Assembly: GCA_049293015.1 (NCBI GenBank)
Contig: JBATSB010000171.1
Location: forward strand, 1-64,000
Reading direction: 5' to 3'
Source: UBA2330 sp049293015
Lineage (GTDB): Bacteria > Bacteroidota > Ignavibacteria > Tepidaquicellales > Tepidaquicellaceae
Length of the DNA: 64,000 bases
Position 1 is the first letter of the stretch, and every line of letters starts with the position of its first letter. The notes under the pieces are model-generated. The model saw only the letters and a list, made by a program, of their open reading frames with translations, had not been told where the DNA came from and made no database searches. The position numbers and the translations under genes were made by a program. Positions 43,107-51,036 of this stretch are shown in pieces.

Positions 43107-43519
43107 AGCACTACAGAAAAGAGCTTTGGTTTGATATAAAATCTCGTAGAGAGCTTATAAATATTACTCCCGATGTAAACGAATGTCTTGCCGAGAGCGG
43201 AATTACGGAAGGTCTTTTACTTTGTAATGCAATGCACATTACAGCAAGTGTATTTATAAATGATGACGAATCCGGACTGCATCAGGATTACGAGAGCTGG
43301 CTGGAAGGACTCGCTCCTGAAAAACCTCATTCGAGATATAAGCATAATTCCTATGAAGACAATGCAGACGCACATTTGAAAAGAACCATAATGGGCAGAG
43401 AAGTTGTCGTTGCAATTTCAAAAGGTAAATTAGATTTCGGTCCGTGGGAACAGATCTTTTACGGAGAGTTTGATGGTAAAAGAAAGAAAAGAGTTTTGGT
43501 AAAGATTATTGGAGAGTGA
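43103..43519 (+). CDS. YjbQ/UPF0047 family protein
   Basis: A 138-aa protein of the YjbQ family (secondary thiamine-phosphate synthase enzyme). ITEGLLLCNAMHITASVFIN is the family core with its His. HSRYKHNSYEDNADAHLKRT holds the conserved NADAHL motif, and LDFGPWEQIFYGEFDGKRKK the conserved GxWQxIFxxEFDGPR-like end. Weak thiamine-phosphate synthase activity is known for E. coli YjbQ; the true role is unsettled. It overlaps the phytase-like gene by four bases and ends before a hairpin at 43548. Confidence 0.92.
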   Translation: MKHYRKELWFDIKSRRELINITPDVNECLAESGITEGLLLCNAMHITASVFINDDESGLHQDYESWLEGLAPEKPHSRYKHNSYEDNADAHLKRTIMGREVVVAISKGKLDFGPWEQIFYGEFDGKRKKRVLVKIIGE

Positions 43520-43547
43520 TTCTAAAAGTGATATTTAAATATTAGTA

Positions 43548-43589
43548 TTCAGACTTTGACAAATTTCACATGAGCCGTCAAAGTCTGAA
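43548..43589. terminator. Probable terminator between convergent genes
   Basis: TTCAGACTTTGAC (43548-43560) pairs perfectly with GTCAAAGTCTGAA (43577-43589) over a 16-base loop. The plus-strand tail is A/T-rich rather than a pure T-run, so termination strength is uncertain. Confidence 0.7.
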
Positions 43590-43599
43590 CATATATTTT

Positions 43600-44373
43600 C
43601 TACTTCTTATATTTTTCTACTTCCTTCATAATAGAATCGAGCTGATCCATTCCGGGTGTATTTTTTCCGTCGGTATTAATACTTCTGAAATTTACATCTG
43701 CCGGAATTTCAAATATATCTTCTGAGAATGAAGGGCTGTTATCAAACTTAGTCGCAACCGCCATAAATTCAGGTGACTTTATTCTCATCACATACATTTT
43801 ATTATGAATAGACATTTCTGTACCGTTACCCATATCATATATATCACAGTTTTTTCCAAGGATATTTTCTGAACCTTTAATTTTTTTATCAGCAAGATAA
43901 TTTTCAAATTCCTTAGGATCAGTAATAGTCTCAGCAGTCTGTTTCTTTTTATTATAATCTTTGACATTTGTTTTCACACCCATTTTTTTACCATTTACTT
44001 CAGTAACAGTAAAAACAAAATTGTCAATAATATAAACCTGACTCAGACTTTTCATACCCATGATCTCAGTATTCATTTCCTGTTTCAATTTCTTTCCGCT
44101 CCTGTACATAGTCATCTCACCGTTCATAGCACCCTGAAGCTGATAGGTCAGGACAAACTCATCTGACATATCCAAGTCACCTGAGGAGCTTCCATCATTA
44201 TCCTTTGTGCCTTCAGTTTTATCTCCTGAAGTTCCTTCTGATTTTTTATCTGAGTCTGATTCAGATTTATCCCCGTCTTTTCCGCAGGAATAAATAGTCA
44301 ATGTAATTAAAGTTAGAAATAGAACTATGAAACTCTTCAAATTGATTTTAAAAATCGCTAGTAAGTTTTTCAT
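43600..44373 (-). CDS. DUF4412-like lipoprotein
   Basis: A 257-aa predicted lipoprotein. The N-terminal signal ends in LTLITLTIYSCGKD with Cys30 as the lipidation site. Residues 31-68 are an acidic Asp/Ser/Gly-rich linker (DGDKSESDSDKKSEGTSG), then a globular part with FVLTYQLQGAMNGEMTMYRS, YIIDNFVFTVTEVNGKKMGV and ILGKNCDIYDMGNGTEM, which fits the DUF4412 pattern of periplasmic or outer-membrane lipoproteins. Function unknown. It lies downstream of trxA but beyond trxA's terminator, so it is probably transcribed on its own. Confidence 0.75.
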   Translation of the reverse strand: MKNLLAIFKINLKSFIVLFLTLITLTIYSCGKDGDKSESDSDKKSEGTSGDKTEGTKDNDGSSSGDLDMSDEFVLTYQLQGAMNGEMTMYRSGKKLKQEMNTEIMGMKSLSQVYIIDNFVFTVTEVNGKKMGVKTNVKDYNKKKQTAETITDPKEFENYLADKKIKGSENILGKNCDIYDMGNGTEMSIHNKMYVMRIKSPEFMAVATKFDNSPSFSEDIFEIPADVNFRSINTDGKNTPGMDQLDSIMKEVEKYKK

Positions 44374-44394
44374 TATTATATAAATTAAATTAAT

Positions 44395-44427
44395 AAAAAC
44401 GGGATCTTACGTTTTAGTAAAATCCCG
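44395..44427 (-). terminator. Intrinsic terminator after trxA
   Basis: CGGGAT (44400-44405) pairs with ATCCCG (44422-44427), with an inner TTAC/GTAA stem offset by single unpaired bases. On the minus strand five T residues follow. Confidence 0.8.
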
Positions 44428-44454
44428 GATTATAAGATTCAAATATTCTGAATT

Positions 44455-44790
44455 TTAGTTTACTGCTTCTTTTATATGCTCATTTAATTTTTCAGCAATC
44501 TTAGCTTTTGGTAAAGCTCCGACAAGCTGATCAACCATTTCTCCGTTTTTAAAAATAAGCAAAGTAGGAATACTTCGTATCCCGTATTTCATGGAAACAT
44601 TTTGATTGTTATCTACATCAAGTTTTCCGATCTTAAACTTTCCTGCGAATTCTGTTGCAAGCTCTTCTACAAGAGGAGCGATTATCTTACATGGTCCGCA
44701 CCAGACAGCCCAGAAATCAACCATTACCGGGATTTCAGATTTTAAAACTTCATCATCAAAATTGTCGTCTGTGAATTCAATTAGACTCAT
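44455..44790 (-). CDS. trxA: Thioredoxin
   Basis: A 111-aa cytoplasmic dithiol-disulfide oxidoreductase. The active site FWAVWCGPCKIIAPLVEELA has Cys31 and Cys34. FKIGKLDVDNNQNVSMKYGI and RSIPTLLIFKNGE, with the cis-Pro, complete the thioredoxin fold. Length is normal. It starts 33 bases after the dnaE stop on the same strand, with an AAAGGA-like site upstream of the ATG, and ends at the hairpin at 44395-44427. It could reduce the peroxiredoxin at 37344 (inference). Confidence 0.97.
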   Translation of the reverse strand: MSLIEFTDDNFDDEVLKSEIPVMVDFWAVWCGPCKIIAPLVEELATEFAGKFKIGKLDVDNNQNVSMKYGIRSIPTLLIFKNGEMVDQLVGALPKAKIAEKLNEHIKEAVN

Positions 44791-44823
44791 TATATTTTCC
44801 TTTCAGTTAATTTATTAAAAAAT

Positions 44824-47800
44824 TTAATTTAGCTTTAAGTTATTTTCTCCAACTAATAATTTCAAGTTTGAAATTAATTCTTTTGTAGCTTTTATTTTAT
44901 ATTCTTTTGAGACAAAAGCTCTGAAGTTTGAATCATTTGTCACTTTAAAAAATAGTTTTGAATTTCCACTGTGACTGATCACCATGTCTTTTATGGTTAC
45001 AATATTATTTATGTCAGTTTGTCTTTCATCCAGATTGATCACAAGATTTTTTGTGAATATTTCAATGAAAGTATCTATACTATAAATCTCTTCTACTATT
45101 AATTTTATCTTATCACCATTTTCTTCGGGAATACCTTTGACAACGACCTGCATGTCATTCTTCAGCAGATGACCTTTCTTTTCAAACAATTGTGAAAATG
45201 CAACACACTCACCTGTACCGTAAAAATCAACGAGGTTAAAAACTCCAAACTTGTTTCCTCTTTTTGACTGCTTTTCCTGAAAGTCATTGATGACTCCGCA
45301 CATAGTTACATTTTTTACTTTTTTAAAATCTATTTCATTTGGATCATCACCGAAAGTCAGATTAATAAAATTCTCTATGTCCTTTTCATATTTTGAAAGA
45401 GGGTGCCCGGTAATATAAAATCCGATCGCATATTTTTCTTTATTGTATTTTTCTGATTCTTGGAACTCCTCATAATCCTCAATGATAATATCTTCAATAG
45501 CAGGTACGGAAGAAGATTCTCCAAACAGTCCTTCCTGTCCGTTCGCAGCCTCGCTCGTACTGTATCTCTGAGCATACATAGTTGCTCTTTCCATATTTAA
45601 AAATAACTTACTGCGTACAGGTTCTATGGAGTCAAACGCACCTGAGAAGATCAGGTTTTCCAAAGCTTTTTTATTGACCAGCCGCAGGTCAACTCTTTTC
45701 AGCAAGTCGAGATAACTGATATATCTGCCGTTTGCATTTCTTTCATCAATAATATTTTGAGCTGCTTTTGCACCGACATTTTTGATAGCACTTAGTCCGT
45801 AGAGAATCTCTGCACCTGCAGTTCCGTTATCAGAATATTTAATTGCAAAATCCATTTCACTATAATTCACATCAGGAGCTTTCAGATTGATCTTCATTTT
45901 TTTACATTCGTTCGCAAGCTGCTGAAGTTCTGTATCGTCATCTTTTCTGCATGCCATTGAAACAGAAAAAAATTCTGCGGGATAGTGAGTCTTAAGATAA
46001 GCTGTATAAAATGCAAGTATAGAATATGCAACACCATGTGATTTATTAAATCCATAATCGGCGAACTTCAGAATCAAAGCAAAGATCTCATTGGCAATTT
46101 TTTTATCAACATTATTCTGAGATGCACCTTTAATAAATTTATCTTTGATCTTCATCAGAATATCTTTTTTCTTCTTACCCATTGCCTTCCTCATATTATC
46201 AGCTTCAGCAAGTGAAAAGCCTGCAATGTCACGGGCAATCTGCATTACCTGTTCCTGATACACAATGACTCCATAAGTTTCTTTCAAAGTATTTTCCATC
46301 AAAGGATGCAGATAAGTGATCGGCATTTTACCATTTCTCTTATCAATAAAATCAGGAATTAGATCCATCGGACCGGGTCGATACAACGCATTCATAGCAG
46401 CAAGGTCGTTGATATTTTTTGGCTTCAGCTTTGCAAGATATTCGCGCATTTTACTTTTTGAGAACTGGAAAATACCAATCGTCGAGCCGGATGAAAAAAG
46501 ATCGTAAGTAGCCGGATCGTCTAAAGGAATATCATCAACTGTAATATTCTTATTATATTTTTTATTTACCTGCGTTAAAATTCTCCCGATGACCTTCAGC
46601 TCTTTCAGACCGAGAAAGTCTATCTTGATAAGTCCGGCATCTTCAAGCTGATTCATATCATATTGTGTACAGAAGACATTATCTTCACCGGTGACTTTTG
46701 ATAATGGAACATAATCAGTTACACTGCCCGGAGCTATTACCAGACCTGATGCATGGATGGAAGAATTTTTATTCAGATTTTCCAGTACAAGACAATAATC
46801 AAAAAGATTTTTCTTATCATCTTTCTGTGCTGCATCACCGGTCTTGAAATAATTTTTAAAATCTATCTCTTTCTCAAGACATTCTGTAAGATTTGTAACC
46901 TTACCAAATACAATGGGAATACTTTTTGTTAATTCATTTATCTCCTGAAAAGGAAAATTCAAAACTCTGCCTACGTCTTTGAGAACACCGCGTGGAGCGA
47001 GTTTATTGAAAGTAACTATCTGTGCAACTGAATCAGTACCGTATTTATCTTTTGCATACTGAATCACTTCCTCACGTCTGTCGTCCTGAAAATCAATATC
47101 TATATCGGGCATTGATACTCTCTCAGGATTCAGGAATCTCTCGAAGAGCAGATCATAATCAAGCGGATTTACATTAGTGATGCCAATGCAGTAACAGACA
47201 AGACTTCCTGCAGCGCTTCCCCTTCCCGGACCTACGAGAATTCCGATACTTTTTGCATAACTAATAAAGTCCTGCACGATCAGAAAGTATCCGGAGAAAT
47301 CCATTTTCTTAATTATGTCAAGCTCAAATCTCAGTCTCTTTTCGGCAGCTTCATTTACATCAGGATATATTTTTTTCATTCCATCAAAAGATATTTTCTC
47401 AAGATAATCATCAAATGTCCTTGCCGATTTTTCCTCTTCAGGTATTTTAAAATTCGGCATATAATTTTTTGAAGTATCGAGTTCGAGATTACATTTCTCG
47501 GTTACTTCAAGAGTTGATCTGATCGCTTCAGGAAAGTCCTTAAAGAGATCACACATTTCATTTGTAGATTTGAAATAGATCTGATCGGTACCGTATCGAA
47601 GATTTGTCAGAACTTCATTCTGACCATTATTCCTAAAAGACTTTGCTGACTGCTTAGCGCTGAGATTCAGATAAATATTATGAGCAATCGCATGTTCCTT
47701 TTCTATATAATGAACGTCGTTTGTAGCGATGAGCTTAATGCCAAATTTCTTAGCGAGACCGGGCATGGCTTTGAGTACTTTATGTTCGGCAGGAATGCCG

Positions 47801-48396
47801 TGATCCTGAATCTCCAGATAAAAATCTTCGCCGAAAATATCCTTATATTTACCAGTCATGATCTCAGCAGTTTTCATGTCTTCTCTTGTGATATAGCATG
47901 AGATGACACCGCCTGCACATGCGGAAGTTGCGACAAGTCCTTCGCTGTACTGTGCGAGCACATCAAGATCGATTCTCGGTTTATAATAATATCCTTCGGT
48001 ATGTCCGATGGAAACCAGTTTGATCAGATTTTTATAACCGGTTTCATTTTTTGCAAGGAGAATCAGATGAGCGTAATTAATATTTGCCGAAGTAAGTCCG
48101 TCAGAACCTTCAAGATCCTGAACTTCGATCTCTTCTAAAGATTTAATATTTTTTTTCCCTTTTTCAAATCTCGTACCTGACTGTGCGACATATACTTCGC
48201 AACCAATAACAGGTTTGATTCCTTTTGCTTTTGCCTTTTTATAGAAATCCATTACGCCGTACATGACTCCGTGATCGGTAAGAGCGACAGCAGACATTTT
48301 ATTTCTGACTGCTGCATCGACCAGTCCGTCAATTGATGAGATCGCGTCGAGCAATGAGTAGTGAGAGTGATTATGTAAGTGAATGAATTCCGGCAT
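44824..48396 (-). CDS. dnaE: DNA polymerase III alpha subunit
   Basis: Replicative polymerase, C-family, 1190 aa. The N-terminal PHP domain keeps its metal-binding residues (FIHLHNHSHYSLLDAIS, ALTDHGVMYGVMDF). The palm has GPGRGSAAGSLVCYCIGITN and VSMPDIDIDFQDDRREEVI, whose DIDIDF carries catalytic Asp residues. KLAPRGVLKDVGRVL, NALYRPGPMDLIPDFI, YGVIVYQEQVMQIA and FNKSHGVAYSILAFYTAYLK follow. Helix-hairpin-helix and OB-fold regions are at the C-terminus (VTMCGVINDFQEKQSKRGNK). The layout is DnaE1 type. trxA follows closely, and a palindromic repeat region lies upstream. Confidence 0.97.
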   Translation of the reverse strand: MPEFIHLHNHSHYSLLDAISSIDGLVDAAVRNKMSAVALTDHGVMYGVMDFYKKAKAKGIKPVIGCEVYVAQSGTRFEKGKKNIKSLEEIEVQDLEGSDGLTSANINYAHLILLAKNETGYKNLIKLVSIGHTEGYYYKPRIDLDVLAQYSEGLVATSACAGGVISCYITREDMKTAEIMTGKYKDIFGEDFYLEIQDHGIPAEHKVLKAMPGLAKKFGIKLIATNDVHYIEKEHAIAHNIYLNLSAKQSAKSFRNNGQNEVLTNLRYGTDQIYFKSTNEMCDLFKDFPEAIRSTLEVTEKCNLELDTSKNYMPNFKIPEEEKSARTFDDYLEKISFDGMKKIYPDVNEAAEKRLRFELDIIKKMDFSGYFLIVQDFISYAKSIGILVGPGRGSAAGSLVCYCIGITNVNPLDYDLLFERFLNPERVSMPDIDIDFQDDRREEVIQYAKDKYGTDSVAQIVTFNKLAPRGVLKDVGRVLNFPFQEINELTKSIPIVFGKVTNLTECLEKEIDFKNYFKTGDAAQKDDKKNLFDYCLVLENLNKNSSIHASGLVIAPGSVTDYVPLSKVTGEDNVFCTQYDMNQLEDAGLIKIDFLGLKELKVIGRILTQVNKKYNKNITVDDIPLDDPATYDLFSSGSTIGIFQFSKSKMREYLAKLKPKNINDLAAMNALYRPGPMDLIPDFIDKRNGKMPITYLHPLMENTLKETYGVIVYQEQVMQIARDIAGFSLAEADNMRKAMGKKKKDILMKIKDKFIKGASQNNVDKKIANEIFALILKFADYGFNKSHGVAYSILAFYTAYLKTHYPAEFFSVSMACRKDDDTELQQLANECKKMKINLKAPDVNYSEMDFAIKYSDNGTAGAEILYGLSAIKNVGAKAAQNIIDERNANGRYISYLDLLKRVDLRLVNKKALENLIFSGAFDSIEPVRSKLFLNMERATMYAQRYSTSEAANGQEGLFGESSSVPAIEDIIIEDYEEFQESEKYNKEKYAIGFYITGHPLSKYEKDIENFINLTFGDDPNEIDFKKVKNVTMCGVINDFQEKQSKRGNKFGVFNLVDFYGTGECVAFSQLFEKKGHLLKNDMQVVVKGIPEENGDKIKLIVEEIYSIDTFIEIFTKNLVINLDERQTDINNIVTIKDMVISHSGNSKLFFKVTNDSNFRAFVSKEYKIKATKELISNLKLLVGENNLKLN

Positions 48397-49057
48397 TATT
48401 TTATTAAGGGAGTTGAATTAATATATTTAAAACAGTTGAGAAATGAAATTAAAAATTAATGTGATTTACATTGGAAATATTTCTTCCGTCTAAAACAATT
48501 AGTTACAAAATTCAAGATTCATTATTTTCTTCTTACTTTTTTTTAACGATCCTCGATAGGAACACTCGAGGACAGGCTCAAAAGTAACAAAAAAAGTCGC
48601 CCGCTGGTGATAAATTGCCGGAAATTCTAAGCAATGCCTACAAAAATATAAACTCCTCATCCGTTAGAAAAACACTAACGGATTCGTCAAACAGTATATT
48701 TTTGCTTAACGCCATTGCTCAGAATTTCTTTTCGGCAATATATCACAGGCGGGTTGTTTTAAGCGAAGTATATGATAAAATTAAAATGTAAGATTAATTT
48801 TTTAATTAATTAATAAATTCCATTTTAAAGATTTTACAAGCTATTTTATTCGTTTTTGAAATGTTTTGGACGATACTGGTTTTAAAACGGAGTTTAAAAT
48901 GCATGTAAATTACAAAACAGAGTTTGGTAACGAGCTGTGTAGGGTTATTTTGAAACTGAATTTCAATTCAAGTGTATTTCAAAAAGATTTTGGGAACGAG
49001 CAAAGTCAGGGTCCATAAGCATATGTTTGACAATTGTAATTTGCAATCTGCAATTGA
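48397..49057. other. Intergenic region rich in palindromic and dispersed repeats
   Basis: About 660 bases between two minus-strand genes. It contains the long imperfect palindrome at 48599-48753. A TTACTTTTTTT/AAAAGTAACAAAAAAA inverted pair lies near 48533-48596. Short similar stretches near 48862, 48923 and 48989 share a TTTGG-n-AACGAGC-like sequence. A 75-codon plus-strand frame at 48972 overlaps the next gene antisense and is not credible. Confidence 0.65.
48599..48753. repeat. Long imperfect palindrome, MITE- or cruciform-like
   Basis: Nested arms: GCCCGC (48599) with GCGGG (48749-48753), ATTGCCGG with TTCGGCAAT, AAATTCTAAGCAATG with CATTGCTCAGAATTT, AAAATATA with TATATTTT, and a central CCGTTAG/CTAACGG at the tip. 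The whole 155-base unit folds back on itself with few interruptions. No coding frame is visible. Confidence 0.8.
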
Positions 49058-50491
49058 TTATTTTATTTCTTTGACTTTTTCTAAAAGCCAGTCTCTGCCG
49101 ATGACGTTGATGTTTTTTTTGAGTTCGTTTATAAGGATGCCTTTTTCGTTTTTGTCCTTAAGTTTCGCTTTGAGAAGAATGGCGATGTATTTCAAATAAT
49201 CATTATACCTGCTGTAATGAATGGACAGCACGTCTTTTTTCCGCTTGAGATAATGTCTTGTAGAGTCGGCAATATATTCCATTATCTCAAACTCTCCAAT
49301 TTCATAATAGATCTGAATGAGAGTTTCTTTTGATTTCAAATAGTAATAAGAATGCTGATAATTTACTTTGCTTAGAGATTCAATTGCCTCGTTATAATTC
49401 TTTTTGCTGTAGTCAATAAATCCTGAGATAAGATTTCCTGTGTCCTCTTTGAAATCCGGAAGTATTTTTTTGAAATATTTATGAAAGAAATTCTCGACCC
49501 ATTCGATATTTTTTAAATGAAGACCGATGATCACAATGCTGATAAAATCTATATCCTGAAAGAATTTTTTTCGATTGTAAAAGCCGTTCTCTTCAAAAGT
49601 AAAATAAACATTGAATATTTTTTTCAGATAAGCTTTCTCCCCCATCGCAATTTTATTGAAGCCGAAATTTATAACAGAGAAATAAACCTGTTCGAGTTCA
49701 GTATGTTTATATTTTTCAATATTTTTAATCAAAAAATTCAAAAGTTTATTAAAAAATTTATCACCGTTTTCAGAGGTCATCATTTTCAGGACAAGATATT
49801 CGGAATAAATAAGCGGATCATTTTTTTCTATTGAGGAAAGATTTTCTTCAACGAATGTAACCATCTCATCTATGAATTTGACCTTTGGGGCAATGTTACC
49901 AAGCACATGATATTTACGGCTAAGTAAGGAGTTGATAAGTTCTAGTTTTGCTGAAATGAAATACCTGTCTATATTATCCGACATTCCGAAATAGATCCAG
50001 TCGAGGTCTTTCTCAATGTTCCTGCCTTTCTGATTCAGCACTGATCTTTCATAGCTGACAAAGTCTGTATAGAAATCGAAGTTACGATTGAATTCATTTT
50101 TAAAATGGTCTTCGAGTTCTTTTGAGACTGCATTAAAATTTTTGACCATATTTCTTTGCTCAAAAAATTCTGTCAGTGAAATTTTTTTTCGCGTTTCATT
50201 TTCATCACCTGATAAAACTGTGAGAAAATTTTCGATAAGTCTTTTAAGTTCAGAAGTAAGTGAACGCAGTTTGAGATCGTTAAATTTTTCACCCGGATAG
50301 ATGATCTTCCACACGGATCTTTTTTCGAGATCGGATTCATCGGATGACTTCATGCTTTTTACAATATAGTCAAACAATGAGATGACGACTTCATTTTTAT
50401 TAAAAAAGGGTGAGCGGATAAATTCAGACAGACGCTTTATTTCACCCGGATCGAGACCGTTTAGAATTTCTATCAGTTTTAAATTCTTCAT
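49058..50491 (-). CDS. Unknown 477-aa alpha-helical protein
   Basis: I do not recognise this protein by name. It begins MKNLKLIEILNGLDPGEIKR, followed by LSEFIRSPFFNKNEVVISLF, a motif I associate with conserved hypothetical proteins of this bacterial group. The rest is almost entirely helical and rich in Lys, Glu, Phe and Asn, with repeated helix pairs (for example FIDYSKKNYNEAIESLSKVN and HSYYYLKSKETLIQIYYEIG) that resemble TPR-like repeats in the second half. No signal peptide, membrane span or catalytic motif is seen. It is a lone gene flanked by repeat-rich DNA. Confidence 0.75.
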   Translation of the reverse strand: MKNLKLIEILNGLDPGEIKRLSEFIRSPFFNKNEVVISLFDYIVKSMKSSDESDLEKRSVWKIIYPGEKFNDLKLRSLTSELKRLIENFLTVLSGDENETRKKISLTEFFEQRNMVKNFNAVSKELEDHFKNEFNRNFDFYTDFVSYERSVLNQKGRNIEKDLDWIYFGMSDNIDRYFISAKLELINSLLSRKYHVLGNIAPKVKFIDEMVTFVEENLSSIEKNDPLIYSEYLVLKMMTSENGDKFFNKLLNFLIKNIEKYKHTELEQVYFSVINFGFNKIAMGEKAYLKKIFNVYFTFEENGFYNRKKFFQDIDFISIVIIGLHLKNIEWVENFFHKYFKKILPDFKEDTGNLISGFIDYSKKNYNEAIESLSKVNYQHSYYYLKSKETLIQIYYEIGEFEIMEYIADSTRHYLKRKKDVLSIHYSRYNDYLKYIAILLKAKLKDKNEKGILINELKKNINVIGRDWLLEKVKEIK

Positions 50492-50614
50492 CGAAGTTTT
50501 GGATAATCCTTACAGCTTTTTTTATCAAAAAATAACTTACCCTGCAAACTTATACTTTTTTACTCAATAAATGAATACAAACAGGAGACAACATTTCCCA
50601 CAAATGACAAATCC

Positions 50615-50653
50615 TTTCCGAGAGTTTTTTCGGAAAAAACGGTTAAAACCGTT
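50615..50653. repeat. Two adjacent palindromes
   Basis: TTTCCGA (50615-50621) pairs with TCGGAAA (50630-50636). Right next to it is the palindrome AACGGTTAAAACCGTT (50638-50653), similar in composition but with the arms of the 13920 array palindrome swapped. Confidence 0.75.
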
Positions 50654-50816
50654 CAAAATCAAAACATTTCCCCTCCCCCACCTCCATTTCAACCTCATTT
50701 CCCCCCATAAAAACCACTCGAAACGCGAAAATAATTCTTTGCTTTGTATAGGTCAGAATCATATTTTCGTTGTGAAATCATTTTAAAAAATGCAGATACA
50801 TAATATTAATTTTTGC

Positions 50817-50880
50817 CTCAAAGACTCGAAGGCTCAAAGAAGAAAAGATTTAACGTTGTTAAACTTTGAGTCTTTGAGTG
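50817..50880. repeat. Octamer repeats in inverted orientation
   Basis: CTCAAAGA, CTCGAAGG and CTCAAAGA follow each other on the left, and CTTTGAGT CTTTGAGT on the right in opposite sense, enclosing a TTTAACGTTGTTAAA palindrome. It belongs to the same repeat family as the spacers between the downstream paralogues. Confidence 0.75.
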
Positions 50881-51036
50881 ATAGAAACAATACCAAAGTT
50901 TTCATACAAGTTGAAAAATGGAAATGAGCACCATCAGGTTTTTAATTAATTGCGAAATTTGCATAGCATCAGTTAAAAAAATAAAAGTAATTTATAAAAG
51001 TAAAAAAATTAAAATGATCTTACAAATTTTATAATT

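Larger units (their letters stand above)
50492..51036. other. Intergenic region with palindromes and octamer repeats before the paralogue array
   Basis: Non-coding DNA ahead of the first giant paralogue. It holds two adjacent hairpins at 50615-50653 and an octamer-type inverted repeat at 50817-50880. A 71-codon plus-strand frame at 50571 crosses the hairpins and has no recognisable features. Confidence 0.6.

Noticed and set aside
50571..50786. Plus-strand 71-codon frame before the paralogue array
   Set aside because: It runs through two hairpins, has biased His/Lys/Asn/Phe composition and shows no family features or ribosome site.
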